A DNA stretch of 46,366 bases from Bdellovibrio sp. GTDB lineage: Bacteria > Myxococcota > SpSt-1050. Numbering within the stretch: position 1 is the stretch's first letter; every line of letters starts with the position of its first letter. Below are positions 35,929-44,491 of this stretch, in pieces. Under the pieces are notes generated by a model that saw only the letters and a list, made by a program, of their open reading frames with translations, did no database searches and had not been told where the DNA came from. Where the stretch lies: assembly GCA_020725805.1 (NCBI GenBank), contig DYEF01000069.1:1-46366 (forward strand). Direction: 5' to 3'. The translations under genes and the position numbers were made by a program.

Positions 35929-37836
35929 TTATTTATACTTCGTGTTCCTTATAAACTCTTTTGCCTCCTGAAAGAGGAGTTTGCGCTGTGTATTGATAAT
36001 AACATCAATATCTGCCTTTTTGTAATTATACTTTGCACCAAAGTTTAGCAGAAGATTATACTCATCCTGTGAAATCTTCCCGTCTGCGAGTGCAACCCTC
36101 GCCATAGACGAGAGCATACCGCGTGCCTCTTCGAGGTTGGACGGACTTGCGAGCAGTTCGCCCCTTTTGGCCGACTCTATCATCTGGTCAACGACATTCT
36201 TTGCAATCCCCCTGTTCTGTGCGGCACTGTAAATCATCTCCCTCTCTTTATCATCAATCACCTTATCCGAAAGCATTGCAGATATCATTGAAGCGAGCAT
36301 CGTTCTGTTCACATCACCGCTCTTTACCACACCGGTCATCTGAGTCTGAAAGGCATAAGGTCTGTAAATATCAACCGAATATAAGACCCAGTCACGGCTT
36401 CCGTCATTAACAACATTTCCACAATATTCACATTTATCTTCTACATTAGACCCAATCGGTGCACCACAACTCCTGCAGGGAATTGTCTTAAAATTAAAAT
36501 TAGTTTTGGTCTGCACATCTGATTTTCTAATAAGCGTATAAGTCTGCGTCCTGATGCTACTACCCTGAATATTTCTAATCTCTTTTGTCTTTCTGTTCCT
36601 TTCACAATATTCGGCTGACCACATAATCATCACATCTACCCTATCATATCCGTCCTGATTATTTACGTTTATTCTCTTTACCTCGACTGCACCAACTGCT
36701 GCATCTCTTAATGACTGATACCATTCATTTACGGGATTAAAAATACCTGTGAGGCTATTGTAAAAATTCGGGTGCGAGACCTCTTTTATATATTTTATAT
36801 CACCAAAATAGTTGGTCTTAAATAATCTGTAAAACAGATACGATACTTTATCTTCAATAACTGCTATGTTAAAGGCGGGGTCTTTTTTTAGCATCTCCTC
36901 GAGCCCGATTACATTATTCTGGACATACGGGGAAGAATACTCCTCCTCCTGCGTAATTTCCGTCAGTATCCAGTCATATTCGCCGCTGAATACGAATGCC
37001 TTACAGTATTCGCAGTGTCCTGATTCAACAATTTTGATTTCACCTCCGCAGTTGGGGCATCTCCCTTCCATCAGGCCGGCCCTGTTCTGTGTTTTTGTCC
37101 CCCTTCTCCGCAAAAATGTCCAGTACTCAACAAATGTCGATTCATTATTCTTTAAAACCTTACCGCTTTTAAGGTCAACATCACTATCATCCATAGATAC
37201 TGAAAATAACACATCTATCCTGTCATAGATATTATCGGAAGTAATACTCTTAATATCTGCTCCATATATCTCAATATTGTCAATTTTATTCCTGAATCCT
37301 TCCAGCTTTTGAATATCTATCTGAATTTCAAACCTTGAATATAGTCCATTTGAGACAAATGGCCTGATTGGTGTAAGATTCTGCTCGGACCAGGCCTTTT
37401 GAATAATAAGAAACGCGTTTTTTGCCCTCTCAAGAAACTTCTCTTCAGAAAATGACGGGTCTATCGCCTTTAGCTTTGCCAGATTCTGGGTCCTGAGGGT
37501 ATTCTCCTGCTGAATACTCAGCGCCCCGGCCTTTCTGATAGTGCTGTTTATTCTGTAATTGTTGGCGCCTCTCCCCATAAAATAGAAGAAGATAATTCCT
37601 CCGACGAGAACGGGGACACCTACATACGGGTACCTGACGAGAAGGATAACCAGATATATCAGGTCTGTAATATCTCCGCCTCCGCCGCCGCTACCACCGC
37701 CGAATCCGCCTGAACCTGAACTACTCCCTCCGCCATAACTGTGACCGCCGCCCGCCCTTGCATCCGCCAAAAGAGGTAATAGCAGAATTACAGCAATTAC
37801 AGCAGAGAGCAGAACCAGACAATAGACCTTTTTCAT
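35929..37836 (-). CDS. Tandem Tim44-like, zinc-ribbon and TerB-like membrane protein
   Basis: About 635 aa from the ATG at 37836, which follows GGAGAT and gives a proper signal peptide (MKKVYCLVLLSAVIAVILLL); an in-frame start 51 bp upstream does not. After it come a Gly/Ser-rich stretch (about 29-54), a membrane span (about 70-87), a Tim44-like domain (about 115-255), a zinc ribbon (C260, C263, C275, C278), a second Tim44-like domain (about 300-440), a second ribbon (C454, C457, C469, C472) and a TerB-like helical domain (about 505-620). The Gly-rich tract plus Tim44 unit is common in bacterial membrane proteins of unknown role. Domain assignments are by pattern; the duplicated Tim44-ribbon unit is clear. 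Confidence 0.75.
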   Translation of the reverse strand: MKKVYCLVLLSAVIAVILLLPLLADARAGGGHSYGGGSSSGSGGFGGGSGGGGGDITDLIYLVILLVRYPYVGVPVLVGGIIFFYFMGRGANNYRINSTIRKAGALSIQQENTLRTQNLAKLKAIDPSFSEEKFLERAKNAFLIIQKAWSEQNLTPIRPFVSNGLYSRFEIQIDIQKLEGFRNKIDNIEIYGADIKSITSDNIYDRIDVLFSVSMDDSDVDLKSGKVLKNNESTFVEYWTFLRRRGTKTQNRAGLMEGRCPNCGGEIKIVESGHCEYCKAFVFSGEYDWILTEITQEEEYSSPYVQNNVIGLEEMLKKDPAFNIAVIEDKVSYLFYRLFKTNYFGDIKYIKEVSHPNFYNSLTGIFNPVNEWYQSLRDAAVGAVEVKRINVNNQDGYDRVDVMIMWSAEYCERNRKTKEIRNIQGSSIRTQTYTLIRKSDVQTKTNFNFKTIPCRSCGAPIGSNVEDKCEYCGNVVNDGSRDWVLYSVDIYRPYAFQTQMTGVVKSGDVNRTMLASMISAMLSDKVIDDKEREMIYSAAQNRGIAKNVVDQMIESAKRGELLASPSNLEEARGMLSSMARVALADGKISQDEYNLLLNFGAKYNYKKADIDVIINTQRKLLFQEAKEFIRNTKYK

Positions 37837-38015
37837 AGAAATATCTCCGGTTGGATTATTTTTAATTGGAAATGAGGTTTTAGTCAATCAGGATTTTTCA
37901 TCGGCAAAAATTATTCTGTCATAACATCTGAACCATTAAAACGGAAATTTATCTGCAAAACCATCTGAAGCAGAAAATCGTTTGAAATTAAATCCAAAAA
38001 TGTTAGGATTAATCT

Positions 38016-39617
38016 GTGACTTATAGATATCTTATAGCAGAAAACCGGAATAACACCTGTTCTGTTCAACTGAATCTTGCATATTACTCCTTATATCGCG
38101 GTGAATTTATCAAAGATATCAGAAAACTGGCTGCCAAAGACCGGTTGATTATTGTTGAAAATGTCTTTCTTGCAAATAAGACATCAGAGAACAATAAGAA
38201 TATTGATATAAAGACATTGCTGTTATTCCTTTCAGACCTATTTTCAATAATGAACAGATACCCACAGAGTCTGTCGATCGGAAGCAAGGCAATAAAATTA
38301 ACTCCTCTAAGTAAAGACAGAATTTCGTCAGAGACTCTGATAAACGCACTGAAACTGATTAAGCTGGCAGATAAAACCGATTTATCAATCCAAAGACAGG
38401 AGCAGGGCGTTGAGAAAGCGGGTCAGAAAGATCCAGAATCCTGCAGTGAGCATATCAGCCAGTCATACCTTGATGCCGAGTATGAACTGATGCAAAAGGG
38501 ATACCGTCGTGCAGGGAAATACGAGTGCAACAGCTATGAAGAGGCAAAAGCTATTAATAAGGTAATGAAAAAAACCTTTCCCTATACACAAATCACAATA
38601 AGCAGGGAAAATCAGATTGACATATACTATTCCCTGCATAAAGAGTACCTCGATAAAATTACAAATTCGGACAATGTATTGTCTGATGAACACATAAAAA
38701 ATTCAGGCTGGCTCTTCGGTTATCCCGAATGCTGTACCAAAGAATATCTGAAAAGCGGATTTCAGTACCTCCCGTCATTTCCCTACAAATGGCTGATCAG
38801 AAGATATCAGACCAGAGGAGAAATTGATCCCCTCTTTAATCCGTTCCTTTCCAATCTCTATTATTTTCCCTGTCATCTGAGATGCAATGAGACACTCAGA
38901 AGACTCAGAATCATCGGCAAGCATATCATTTCCAGAGAGAAATCAGACTTATTATATATGCCGGTTATATTCTTTCTGCCAGAGTCATTAAACCCGTCAA
39001 CGGTCAGAGGCAGTGCAGGTAATATGGAATATGTGCTCATAAATCCTGTATCTGAGAAAGGGGATACAATAAAATACAAACCCGTAGATTACGGCATAAA
39101 AACGGAGAAGACAGAAATTATCAGAAGAGGAGATTCACTTACCTTAAAAGACGGCGTTATGGCAATCAGCAGGGGAGATAAAGTCATTCACAGATTCTCA
39201 CTCGAAGCCGGTATATGGTACTATAAAAAGACTTTCGATAATGATTTCTTTAATATTTTCATCAGATTGCTGCTGAGCGCGGTTAAATACAGACCGGTTA
39301 CAATCAAAAAAGATATTTTTGATGAAGATTTCATTAAGATAAAGAGCTGCCTGCAAAATAACACAGCCATATTCCGGAAGTATAATATAACTATTAACCA
39401 TATAAATATATACAATAACGAAATTACTATTGATATAAAGTTCGGGCGCACAATGAGCAGAAGAGTAATTCTGGCAGTTCAGAGAGCATCGCCGTATTCG
39501 AAATATTTCGTAAGAGGGAAAAAATATATAATCAGTGTCAAGGAATGCAATAACAATACAGAGAATAATGTTCTTTATCCATTATCCTCACTCATACTCA
39601 ACCTGATCGAGAACTGA
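38016..39617 (+). CDS. DUF483-like protein with paired-Cys motif, function unknown
   Basis: A 533-aa protein without signal peptide or membrane spans. The recognisable part is GWLFGYPECCTKEYL (231-245) followed some 45 residues later by YYFPCHLRCNETL (282-294), giving Cys239, Cys240, Cys286 and Cys290, the arrangement I associate with DUF483-type proteins (GYPxCC ... PCxxxC). These four Cys may bind a metal or cofactor. The flanking 230 N-terminal and 240 C-terminal residues match nothing I know. The start is GTG (38016) after AGGAT. Codon use is markedly more A- and T-ending than in neighbours, suggesting transfer or low expression. It stands alone between divergent and downstream genes. Confidence 0.6.
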   Translation: MTYRYLIAENRNNTCSVQLNLAYYSLYRGEFIKDIRKLAAKDRLIIVENVFLANKTSENNKNIDIKTLLLFLSDLFSIMNRYPQSLSIGSKAIKLTPLSKDRISSETLINALKLIKLADKTDLSIQRQEQGVEKAGQKDPESCSEHISQSYLDAEYELMQKGYRRAGKYECNSYEEAKAINKVMKKTFPYTQITISRENQIDIYYSLHKEYLDKITNSDNVLSDEHIKNSGWLFGYPECCTKEYLKSGFQYLPSFPYKWLIRRYQTRGEIDPLFNPFLSNLYYFPCHLRCNETLRRLRIIGKHIISREKSDLLYMPVIFFLPESLNPSTVRGSAGNMEYVLINPVSEKGDTIKYKPVDYGIKTEKTEIIRRGDSLTLKDGVMAISRGDKVIHRFSLEAGIWYYKKTFDNDFFNIFIRLLLSAVKYRPVTIKKDIFDEDFIKIKSCLQNNTAIFRKYNITINHINIYNNEITIDIKFGRTMSRRVILAVQRASPYSKYFVRGKKYIISVKECNNNTENNVLYPLSSLILNLIEN

Positions 39618-39695
39618 GCTTAACAGAAAACTTAAGATTTCATAAACCAGAGTTAACATAAAAGAGAGAGATTTTTTACTGATGCGGGAGATATT

Positions 39696-40976
39696 ATGAA
39701 AAGCAGAAAATCTCTATGTATTTATTTATTTTTCCTTTCACTGTTTGTCCTTTTGGCATCAGAGGGATATGCCGGTCTTTACGAGGAGCTCCAGAAGGAG
39801 GAGATCTACTGGATTCCTCCGCTCAGACCCCCAAAACCCGAACCTGACAATCTGTATGAGAGGATACTCACACCCGACCCGGAGGCTACACTTACCAAAC
39901 TCTATGACGCCAGATTCGAACCGTATATGCTGATAAGGACTTCATTTTCATATACCGAAGAAGACGAATACGAGGTCAGTCTGGAAGACGGAAGAAAACT
40001 CAAACTCAATTCTGCCAATATGGACACCTCCCAGTTCGGACACAAATTCGGACCTGCCCTCGAAAGCGTTGAGATGGGAATGCGCGGCAGATACCAGAGC
40101 AGCGGTTTTCACTATCATATAAAGATGGAACTCGTCCCGAGAGAGAAAGACGGCAACAGGTCGTCGGATTACCTCAAGGATGCCTATGTCGGATGGGACA
40201 AATACACTGTCTTTTCAGTCGATGCTGGCAGAATGAAGGTCCCGTTCTCTCAGGCAAATATGAAATCCACGGATAAAAACAACCTGATATATGCGCCGGT
40301 TCTGGATATCCTTTCATCGAAGAGACAGGTCGGATACAAGTTTGCCCTTCAGGACCCGTGGAGAATGCTAAGATTCACCTACGGGATATTTACCTCGATA
40401 TCATTTGCATCAGAACTCATCAAGCAGAGCGAAGAACTGCTTTATACATACAGGCTCGATATTCAGGGATACAACATCCTTAAAACCTTCAATCTCTTAT
40501 ACAGGGACCTCAGTTTCAATATCGGCCTGAATGCTGCAAAGACGGACAAGAGTTACGACACCCAGTCCGAGGTGCTCTATCTGGGAGCCGACTTCAATCT
40601 TCATCTCTTCCTCTTTACCCTCGAAGGCGAGTATGTAATCAAGAACTTCTATCAGCCCCCGCTGCCTGACGGAACCGCAAAGGCCGACAAGGGCTGGGGA
40701 TGGCATATCGACCTGATAACCCATATATGGCCCAATATCATCGACCTTATTGTCAGAATCGAAGAGATGGACGGAGATGAGGTCATCAGAGGTCAGAGTT
40801 CCGACCTTTCGATCGGAGAGATGTCGAAGCAGAAGAAACACGGGACTACTTTTGGAATAACCGCACATCTCTCAAATCAAGTAAAGTTACAACTAAACTA
40901 TATCCAGAGGGGAGAACTCGAGGGATACAGATTCGACAACAATGTATTTATCGGACTTGTTCAGTTCAATTATTAA
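39696..40976 (+). CDS. OprO/OprP-like outer-membrane porin
   Basis: A 426-aa protein with a signal peptide (to about EGYA, residue 25), a Pro-rich N-terminal segment (WIPPLRPPKPEPDNL) and then barrel strands of a phosphate-selective-porin type, for example DAYVGWDKYTVFSVDAGRMKVPFSQ and the end VFIGLVQFNY with terminal aromatic. It ends 14 bp before a metallophosphoesterase lipoprotein gene, so the pair may take up phosphate released at the cell surface. The porin family is judged from the GRMKVPFS motif and layout; the substrate is inference. Confidence 0.75.
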   Translation: MKSRKSLCIYLFFLSLFVLLASEGYAGLYEELQKEEIYWIPPLRPPKPEPDNLYERILTPDPEATLTKLYDARFEPYMLIRTSFSYTEEDEYEVSLEDGRKLKLNSANMDTSQFGHKFGPALESVEMGMRGRYQSSGFHYHIKMELVPREKDGNRSSDYLKDAYVGWDKYTVFSVDAGRMKVPFSQANMKSTDKNNLIYAPVLDILSSKRQVGYKFALQDPWRMLRFTYGIFTSISFASELIKQSEELLYTYRLDIQGYNILKTFNLLYRDLSFNIGLNAAKTDKSYDTQSEVLYLGADFNLHLFLFTLEGEYVIKNFYQPPLPDGTAKADKGWGWHIDLITHIWPNIIDLIVRIEEMDGDEVIRGQSSDLSIGEMSKQKKHGTTFGITAHLSNQVKLQLNYIQRGELEGYRFDNNVFIGLVQFNY

Positions 40977-40990
40977 ACAGGAGGCAAAAT

Positions 40991-42391
40991 ATGAGGTTTT
41001 TTCAGACAGTAATCCTTTTCTCTGCAATTATTCTTTCACTTACAGCAATTACCGGCTGTGAATTCAGCGACAAGAAGGTATCAGATGATACAGGCAACAA
41101 CAATATAACGGAAGATACAGGGCACATCGAGGAATCTGAAATTGTGGAGGTAAACGAACCTTCGAGCTGGAGCACGGACCCCAAAAAGAATGTAAAGTAT
41201 ATGCACATTACATGGCAGAAAGACCCTGCAACCACTTTGACATTTCAGTGGCAGAGCGATTTCATCAACACAGGTAAATACGTACCGAAAGTCTGGATAG
41301 TCAAGGCGAGTCTGGTCAAGGTCGAAGGAAATAAAATAATAATGCCCTATGCAAAGCAGTTTTCATACTCCGGAGAGGGATTCGTTTATGTAACACAGGA
41401 TATCAGCGGGAATAACGAGAAAAGGGCACAATATACCGTCGAGGTCTTCGGGCTGGAAGAGGATACCGAATACTATTACAGAGTCGGGACATTCGATGAC
41501 TTCGACTTTAACACAAAATCATTTGTAAATCCCGACCTTGCTGAACCAAAGAAGATAAAGACAGGGCTAAAATCAGGCAACAGGAAGCCGTTTTCTGTTT
41601 TTTCCGGAGGAGATTCACAGTCAGGGGCCCCTAATATCAGAAACAATATCGACTGGATAAAGAATATCAAAGCCGATTTCTGGCTCTTCTACGGAGACCT
41701 CAATGAAGTCGGGACCCAGCCCGAATGGGATGCCTATTTCGATGCAATGCAGCCACTCTTCTTCAACAAGGTATTTATGCCTGTTCAGGGAAATCACGAA
41801 ACGGTTGCGGAACTCTTCTACTATCAGTTTGCCCTGCCTAAAATGCCGAATCTCGAAGATGCATACAAGGAACACCACTGGTCATTCGATTACGGAGTTG
41901 CACACTTTGTAGGTCTCAATTCAAATACAGATGCTACTGTCAAAGCAGCTAATGCATTTCTGGAGGCCGACCTGAAAAAGGCGAGAGAGAATAAGGATAT
42001 CCAGTGGATTATAGTAATGCTTCATCATCCTGTATATTCCGCCTGTTCGACCCACGGCTCCACCCAGAGGGTTATAGACAACTGGGTACCGATATTCGAA
42101 AAGTACAATGTAGACCTCGTACTCGGCGGACACGACCATAATTTCGAGCGCACATATCCTGTAAAAAACAACAACAAAGTCAATCAGGGTGAAGGCGTAC
42201 AGTATGTGGTTTGTTCACCGTTTATGTCCCCTAAGTGGTATTCCGCCGGCAAAGACTGGTGGACTTACAAATCCAAAGACGGGAGCGACGGCTGTTTCGG
42301 CATAATAGAAATCAATCAGAACGAACTGACATATACCGCTTATGCTGACGACGGAGTGATAATAATCGATAATTTTACACTTAAAAAATAG
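40991..42391 (+). CDS. Purple-acid-phosphatase-like metallophosphoesterase lipoprotein
   Basis: A 466-aa lipoprotein (lipobox AITGC, Cys23) with an acidic linker, an Ig/fibronectin-like N-terminal domain (about 60-190, EVFGLEEDTEYYYRVGT) and a calcineurin-like catalytic domain. Metal-binding blocks are SGGDSQ (Asp208), YGDLNEV (Asp236), GNHE (Asn268, His269), LHHPVYS (His345-346) and GGHDHNFERTYP (His381, His383). It should hydrolyse phosphomonoesters outside the inner membrane. GDSQ in the first block is a variant of the usual D-x-H or D-x-Q/G. It is the end of the plus-strand pair and meets the thiC relic tail to tail, 2 bp apart. Confidence 0.92.
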   Translation: MRFFQTVILFSAIILSLTAITGCEFSDKKVSDDTGNNNITEDTGHIEESEIVEVNEPSSWSTDPKKNVKYMHITWQKDPATTLTFQWQSDFINTGKYVPKVWIVKASLVKVEGNKIIMPYAKQFSYSGEGFVYVTQDISGNNEKRAQYTVEVFGLEEDTEYYYRVGTFDDFDFNTKSFVNPDLAEPKKIKTGLKSGNRKPFSVFSGGDSQSGAPNIRNNIDWIKNIKADFWLFYGDLNEVGTQPEWDAYFDAMQPLFFNKVFMPVQGNHETVAELFYYQFALPKMPNLEDAYKEHHWSFDYGVAHFVGLNSNTDATVKAANAFLEADLKKARENKDIQWIIVMLHHPVYSACSTHGSTQRVIDNWVPIFEKYNVDLVLGGHDHNFERTYPVKNNNKVNQGEGVQYVVCSPFMSPKWYSAGKDWWTYKSKDGSDGCFGIIEINQNELTYTAYADDGVIIIDNFTLKK

Positions 42392-42393
42392 GT

Positions 42394-42507
42394 CTACTTC
42401 TTCTCTTTCTGAACCTTTATGGCACAATACGGACCGCACATTGTGCAGACGTCCTCTTCTTCCTTAGGGAGTGCCTTCTCCCTGAACATCTTAATCCAAT
42501 TACCAAT
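42394..42507 (-). pseudogene. thiC: Relic of the 3' end of thiC
   Basis: About 37 codons on the minus strand read IGNWIKMFREKALPKEE then EDVCTMCGPYCAIKVQKEKK and a stop at 42394-42396. The Cys cluster near the C-terminus, embedded in CTMCGxxCAIK, is that of the 4Fe-4S radical-SAM site of phosphomethylpyrimidine synthase (ThiC), which makes the HMP part of thiamine. The rest of the gene is absent: an in-frame stop (TAA) lies just upstream, and the end of a Rhs-array gene overlaps the boundary. Cannot be functional. Identification rests on one motif region. Confidence 0.68.
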
Positions 42508-42509
42508 GC

Positions 42510-42941
42510 CTAAAGATTATTCTTATCTATTTCTCTACTTTTTTCCTCTCCTCCACCTACCCCTTCCTTACACTGAACCTCTTCCTCTCTAATTTCGTAT
42601 ATCAAATAAATAAGAGGAAAAATAAAAACTGATGTTAACCCATAAATAAATATATTCTTTCTGCATTTATACGCCAGTACGCTTCCAACAGGTATAAGAA
42701 ACATCCCAAGCATTACTAGCGTATAAACCAGATATTCATATCTACCGCCACTAAAAGTATTAAGTAAGTTCTTATTAAACATAAAACTAAATCTCAAAAA
42801 CTCATAGAATGAGGGATTACCGCCAATCATTCTTGTATAATTTATAAATCCCAGAGTTTGCCCTACAATTACAAACAGGATAAATGGAATAAGATCTTTT
42901 AAGATTCTAAAAAATATTTCTTTATTCCTTATCGAGATCAT
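42510..42941 (-). CDS. Four-span membrane protein, putative immunity protein of Rhs tip 3
   Basis: About 143 aa from the ATG at 42941 (an in-frame ATG at 42998 would overlap the previous gene by 77 bp). Hydrophobic segments lie at about 13-33, 65-80, 85-102 and 106-120, and the C-terminus is polar and charged. No family recognised. It is the second gene after the array's third Rhs tip, and its start overlaps the zinc-ribbon gene's end by 20 bp. AT-rich codon use as in the whole array. Immunity or accessory role is inferred from position only. Confidence 0.6.
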   Translation of the reverse strand: MISIRNKEIFFRILKDLIPFILFVIVGQTLGFINYTRMIGGNPSFYEFLRFSFMFNKNLLNTFSGGRYEYLVYTLVMLGMFLIPVGSVLAYKCRKNIFIYGLTSVFIFPLIYLIYEIREEEVQCKEGVGGGEEKSREIDKNNL

Positions 42942-43269
42942 ATCCACATACCCCACATTTCTTGGATATTTGAAAATTTGTCGGGAACACATAATCAAAT
43001 CCTAAAAATTTCACTTTAGTATAACCTATCAATCTTTTTTTACACTTTGGACACCTCAGCCCTTTCTCCTTAAATTTAGGCGGTAAAAAATATTCCATAG
43101 TATAGTAGGAAGAAATGAAGATACCCAAAACAATTGCAACATATAAGAAGAAATATTCTTCTATAACCGGAATATTGTTAAAAACTAAAAAAAGAATTAT
43201 AAGTGTAACAACTAACCATAAAGGAAAAATTGCAAATTCTTTAATAATGCTTCTTTTCCATAATGTCAT
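42922..43269 (-). CDS. Two-span membrane protein with C-terminal zinc ribbon
   Basis: A 115-aa protein with two membrane spans (about 13-30 and 40-58) and a C-terminal zinc-ribbon pattern RCPKCKKR ... KKCGVCGYDL (two CxxC pairs about 29 residues apart). It begins 17 bp after the stop of Rhs tip 3, the position normally held by the immunity gene. No named family recognised; the ribbon is reminiscent of small regulators or structural zinc sites. Confidence 0.65.
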   Translation of the reverse strand: MTLWKRSIIKEFAIFPLWLVVTLIILFLVFNNIPVIEEYFFLYVAIVLGIFISSYYTMEYFLPPKFKEKGLRCPKCKKRLIGYTKVKFLGFDYVFPTNFQISKKCGVCGYDLDKE

Positions 43270-43286
43270 AGCAAATATTTATTCCC

Positions 43287-43898
43287 TCACTTGAAAAAAT
43301 TAATAATATCCTCAACTGTCAATATTGTCTCCGTATATGAAGCACCAGAAGATGCACCAAAGCCTAATCCTTTTGACCCAGCCACTGTGAAACCTTTATC
43401 ACTACCCACGCCTAAGGTTACAGATGCCCCACTGAAGATAAAAGGCGGAAAATTAATATCAAAATTTTCGCTAAATCCCTCAATATCCTTTGTACAAAGC
43501 CCACCACCCCATCCGATACCTATATTCAGTCCACCGGCTAATGATGCCGTCCTGAAAATACCTGATTCAAAAGGATGGTCTGTATCAATAACCAACCCCA
43601 AAGCACCCTCTGCCCCCAAGAAAGGCACAAAATCAAATTCAAAGAACACAAATATATCTACTAGCCCCAGAGGATCAACTTTATTCACCCCATTATTATT
43701 CACATACATATAAGGATGCAGGAGACTGGGGTCTGCAAAATGAAATCTTTTTGCCTTTCCTTTTGCTATCATATCACTGTATAACGGATCAGGTTGTATA
43801 TACCTCTTTAATATTGTATTGTAAAACCGATTAACATTATACCTTCCTGCACTCACTTTTACTAGGACCAAATACATTAAGCCAAAGACAATCTCCAT
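43287..43898 (-). CDS. Rhs C-terminal tip 3 (core remnant plus variable region)
   Basis: A 203-aa orphan Rhs tip. Residues 16-79 are the conserved core (SAGRYNVNRFYNTILKRY, QPDPLYSDMIA, ADPSLLHPYMYVNNN, ending VNKVDPLGL). The 124 residues beyond the core are Gly-rich and strand-like (GGLNIGIGWGGGL, GASVTLGVGSDKGFTVAG) with no nuclease or protease motif that I can see. The upstream Rhs repeats and an export sequence are absent: the frame opens only 20 bp after the previous gene stop, and the first 15 residues do not match the other copies. The product may be a stored toxin domain that needs recombination into a full-length rhs gene to be delivered. Confidence 0.75.
   Translation of the reverse strand: MEIVFGLMYLVLVKVSAGRYNVNRFYNTILKRYIQPDPLYSDMIAKGKAKRFHFADPSLLHPYMYVNNNGVNKVDPLGLVDIFVFFEFDFVPFLGAEGALGLVIDTDHPFESGIFRTASLAGGLNIGIGWGGGLCTKDIEGFSENFDINFPPFIFSGASVTLGVGSDKGFTVAGSKGLGFGASSGASYTETILTVEDIINFFK
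43662..43853 (-). repeat. Rhs core repeat, copy 3
   Basis: DNA coding the shared Rhs core. The stretch 43691-43739 (49 bases) is identical to 46318-46366 in copy 1, while the DPLGL end diverges from both other copies. Confidence 0.85.
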
Positions 43899-43918
43899 CC
43901 ATTAATACTAGTATTTAT

Positions 43919-44242
43919 TCATTTCCTGTCCTTAACAATGTAAGAAAGTATCAAATAGGCATACAAATTTCCGTAAAAACATATTATTGCCCATATAAAT
44001 GGATTCCTACCTTTTTCCCTTGCCTTGAAAAATCCTAAAACACCGAATAGTGTTAGGCCACCAGATAGAAATACCGGAACAACTAAACGAACAATTAGTG
44101 GTTTTGTTAATTTGGCACCGTTTGATAACTCTATAATTGCAGATCTCAAAATTTTTGAAGATTCAATATAAACAAACAATATCAAATATATTGCTATCGT
44201 TAATACTAATGCTATTGCAATCTTTTTAACAATCGCTCTCAT
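43919..44242 (-). CDS. Three-span membrane protein, second gene after Rhs tip 2
   Basis: A 107-aa protein with three hydrophobic segments (about 8-27, 48-68, 82-100). Its C-terminal half, GFFKAREKGRNPFIWAIICF, parallels GYIKAKKKGYNPWLWFLICI in the 78-aa protein 2 bp upstream, so the two are diverged paralogues. Both follow a Rhs tip, in the place where immunity genes lie. Function beyond that is unknown. Confidence 0.65.
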   Translation of the reverse strand: MRAIVKKIAIALVLTIAIYLILFVYIESSKILRSAIIELSNGAKLTKPLIVRLVVPVFLSGGLTLFGVLGFFKAREKGRNPFIWAIICFYGNLYAYLILSYIVKDRK

Positions 44243-44244
44243 TC

Positions 44245-44481
44245 TTATTTATCCACAATTTTATTTTCCTGTTTTTCAGGAATGTAATATAACAACAAAC
44301 AAGCCATCCAATTACCAAATATACAAATTAAAAACCAAAGCCATGGATTATAACCTTTTTTCTTTGCTTTTATGTAACCATAAATGCCAAAAGGAAATGT
44401 GCCAATCAGCAGCAGAGAAATAACCTGAATAACAGTTATAAAATTAGCATACTCAAAAAAGCTACAAAGTGCGTTCATCAC
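44245..44481 (-). CDS. Two-span membrane protein, first gene after Rhs tip 2
   Basis: A 78-aa protein with two hydrophobic segments (about 15-35 and 47-66) around a basic loop, KAKKKGYNPW. It starts 10 bp after the Rhs tip stop and 2 bp before its paralogue. Candidate immunity protein against a membrane-active toxin, by position and topology. Confidence 0.65.
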   Translation of the reverse strand: MMNALCSFFEYANFITVIQVISLLLIGTFPFGIYGYIKAKKKGYNPWLWFLICIFGNWMACLLLYYIPEKQENKIVDK

Positions 44482-44491
44482 TTTTTATCTC

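Noticed and set aside
42215-42439. A 74-codon minus-strand frame overlapping the end of the phosphatase gene.
   Set aside because: It is the shadow of the metallophosphoesterase; the thiC relic lies in another frame.
43291-43713. A 140-codon plus-strand frame opposite Rhs tip 3, rich in Pro and Lys.
   Set aside because: It is antisense to a region with clear Rhs core homology and has no independent support.
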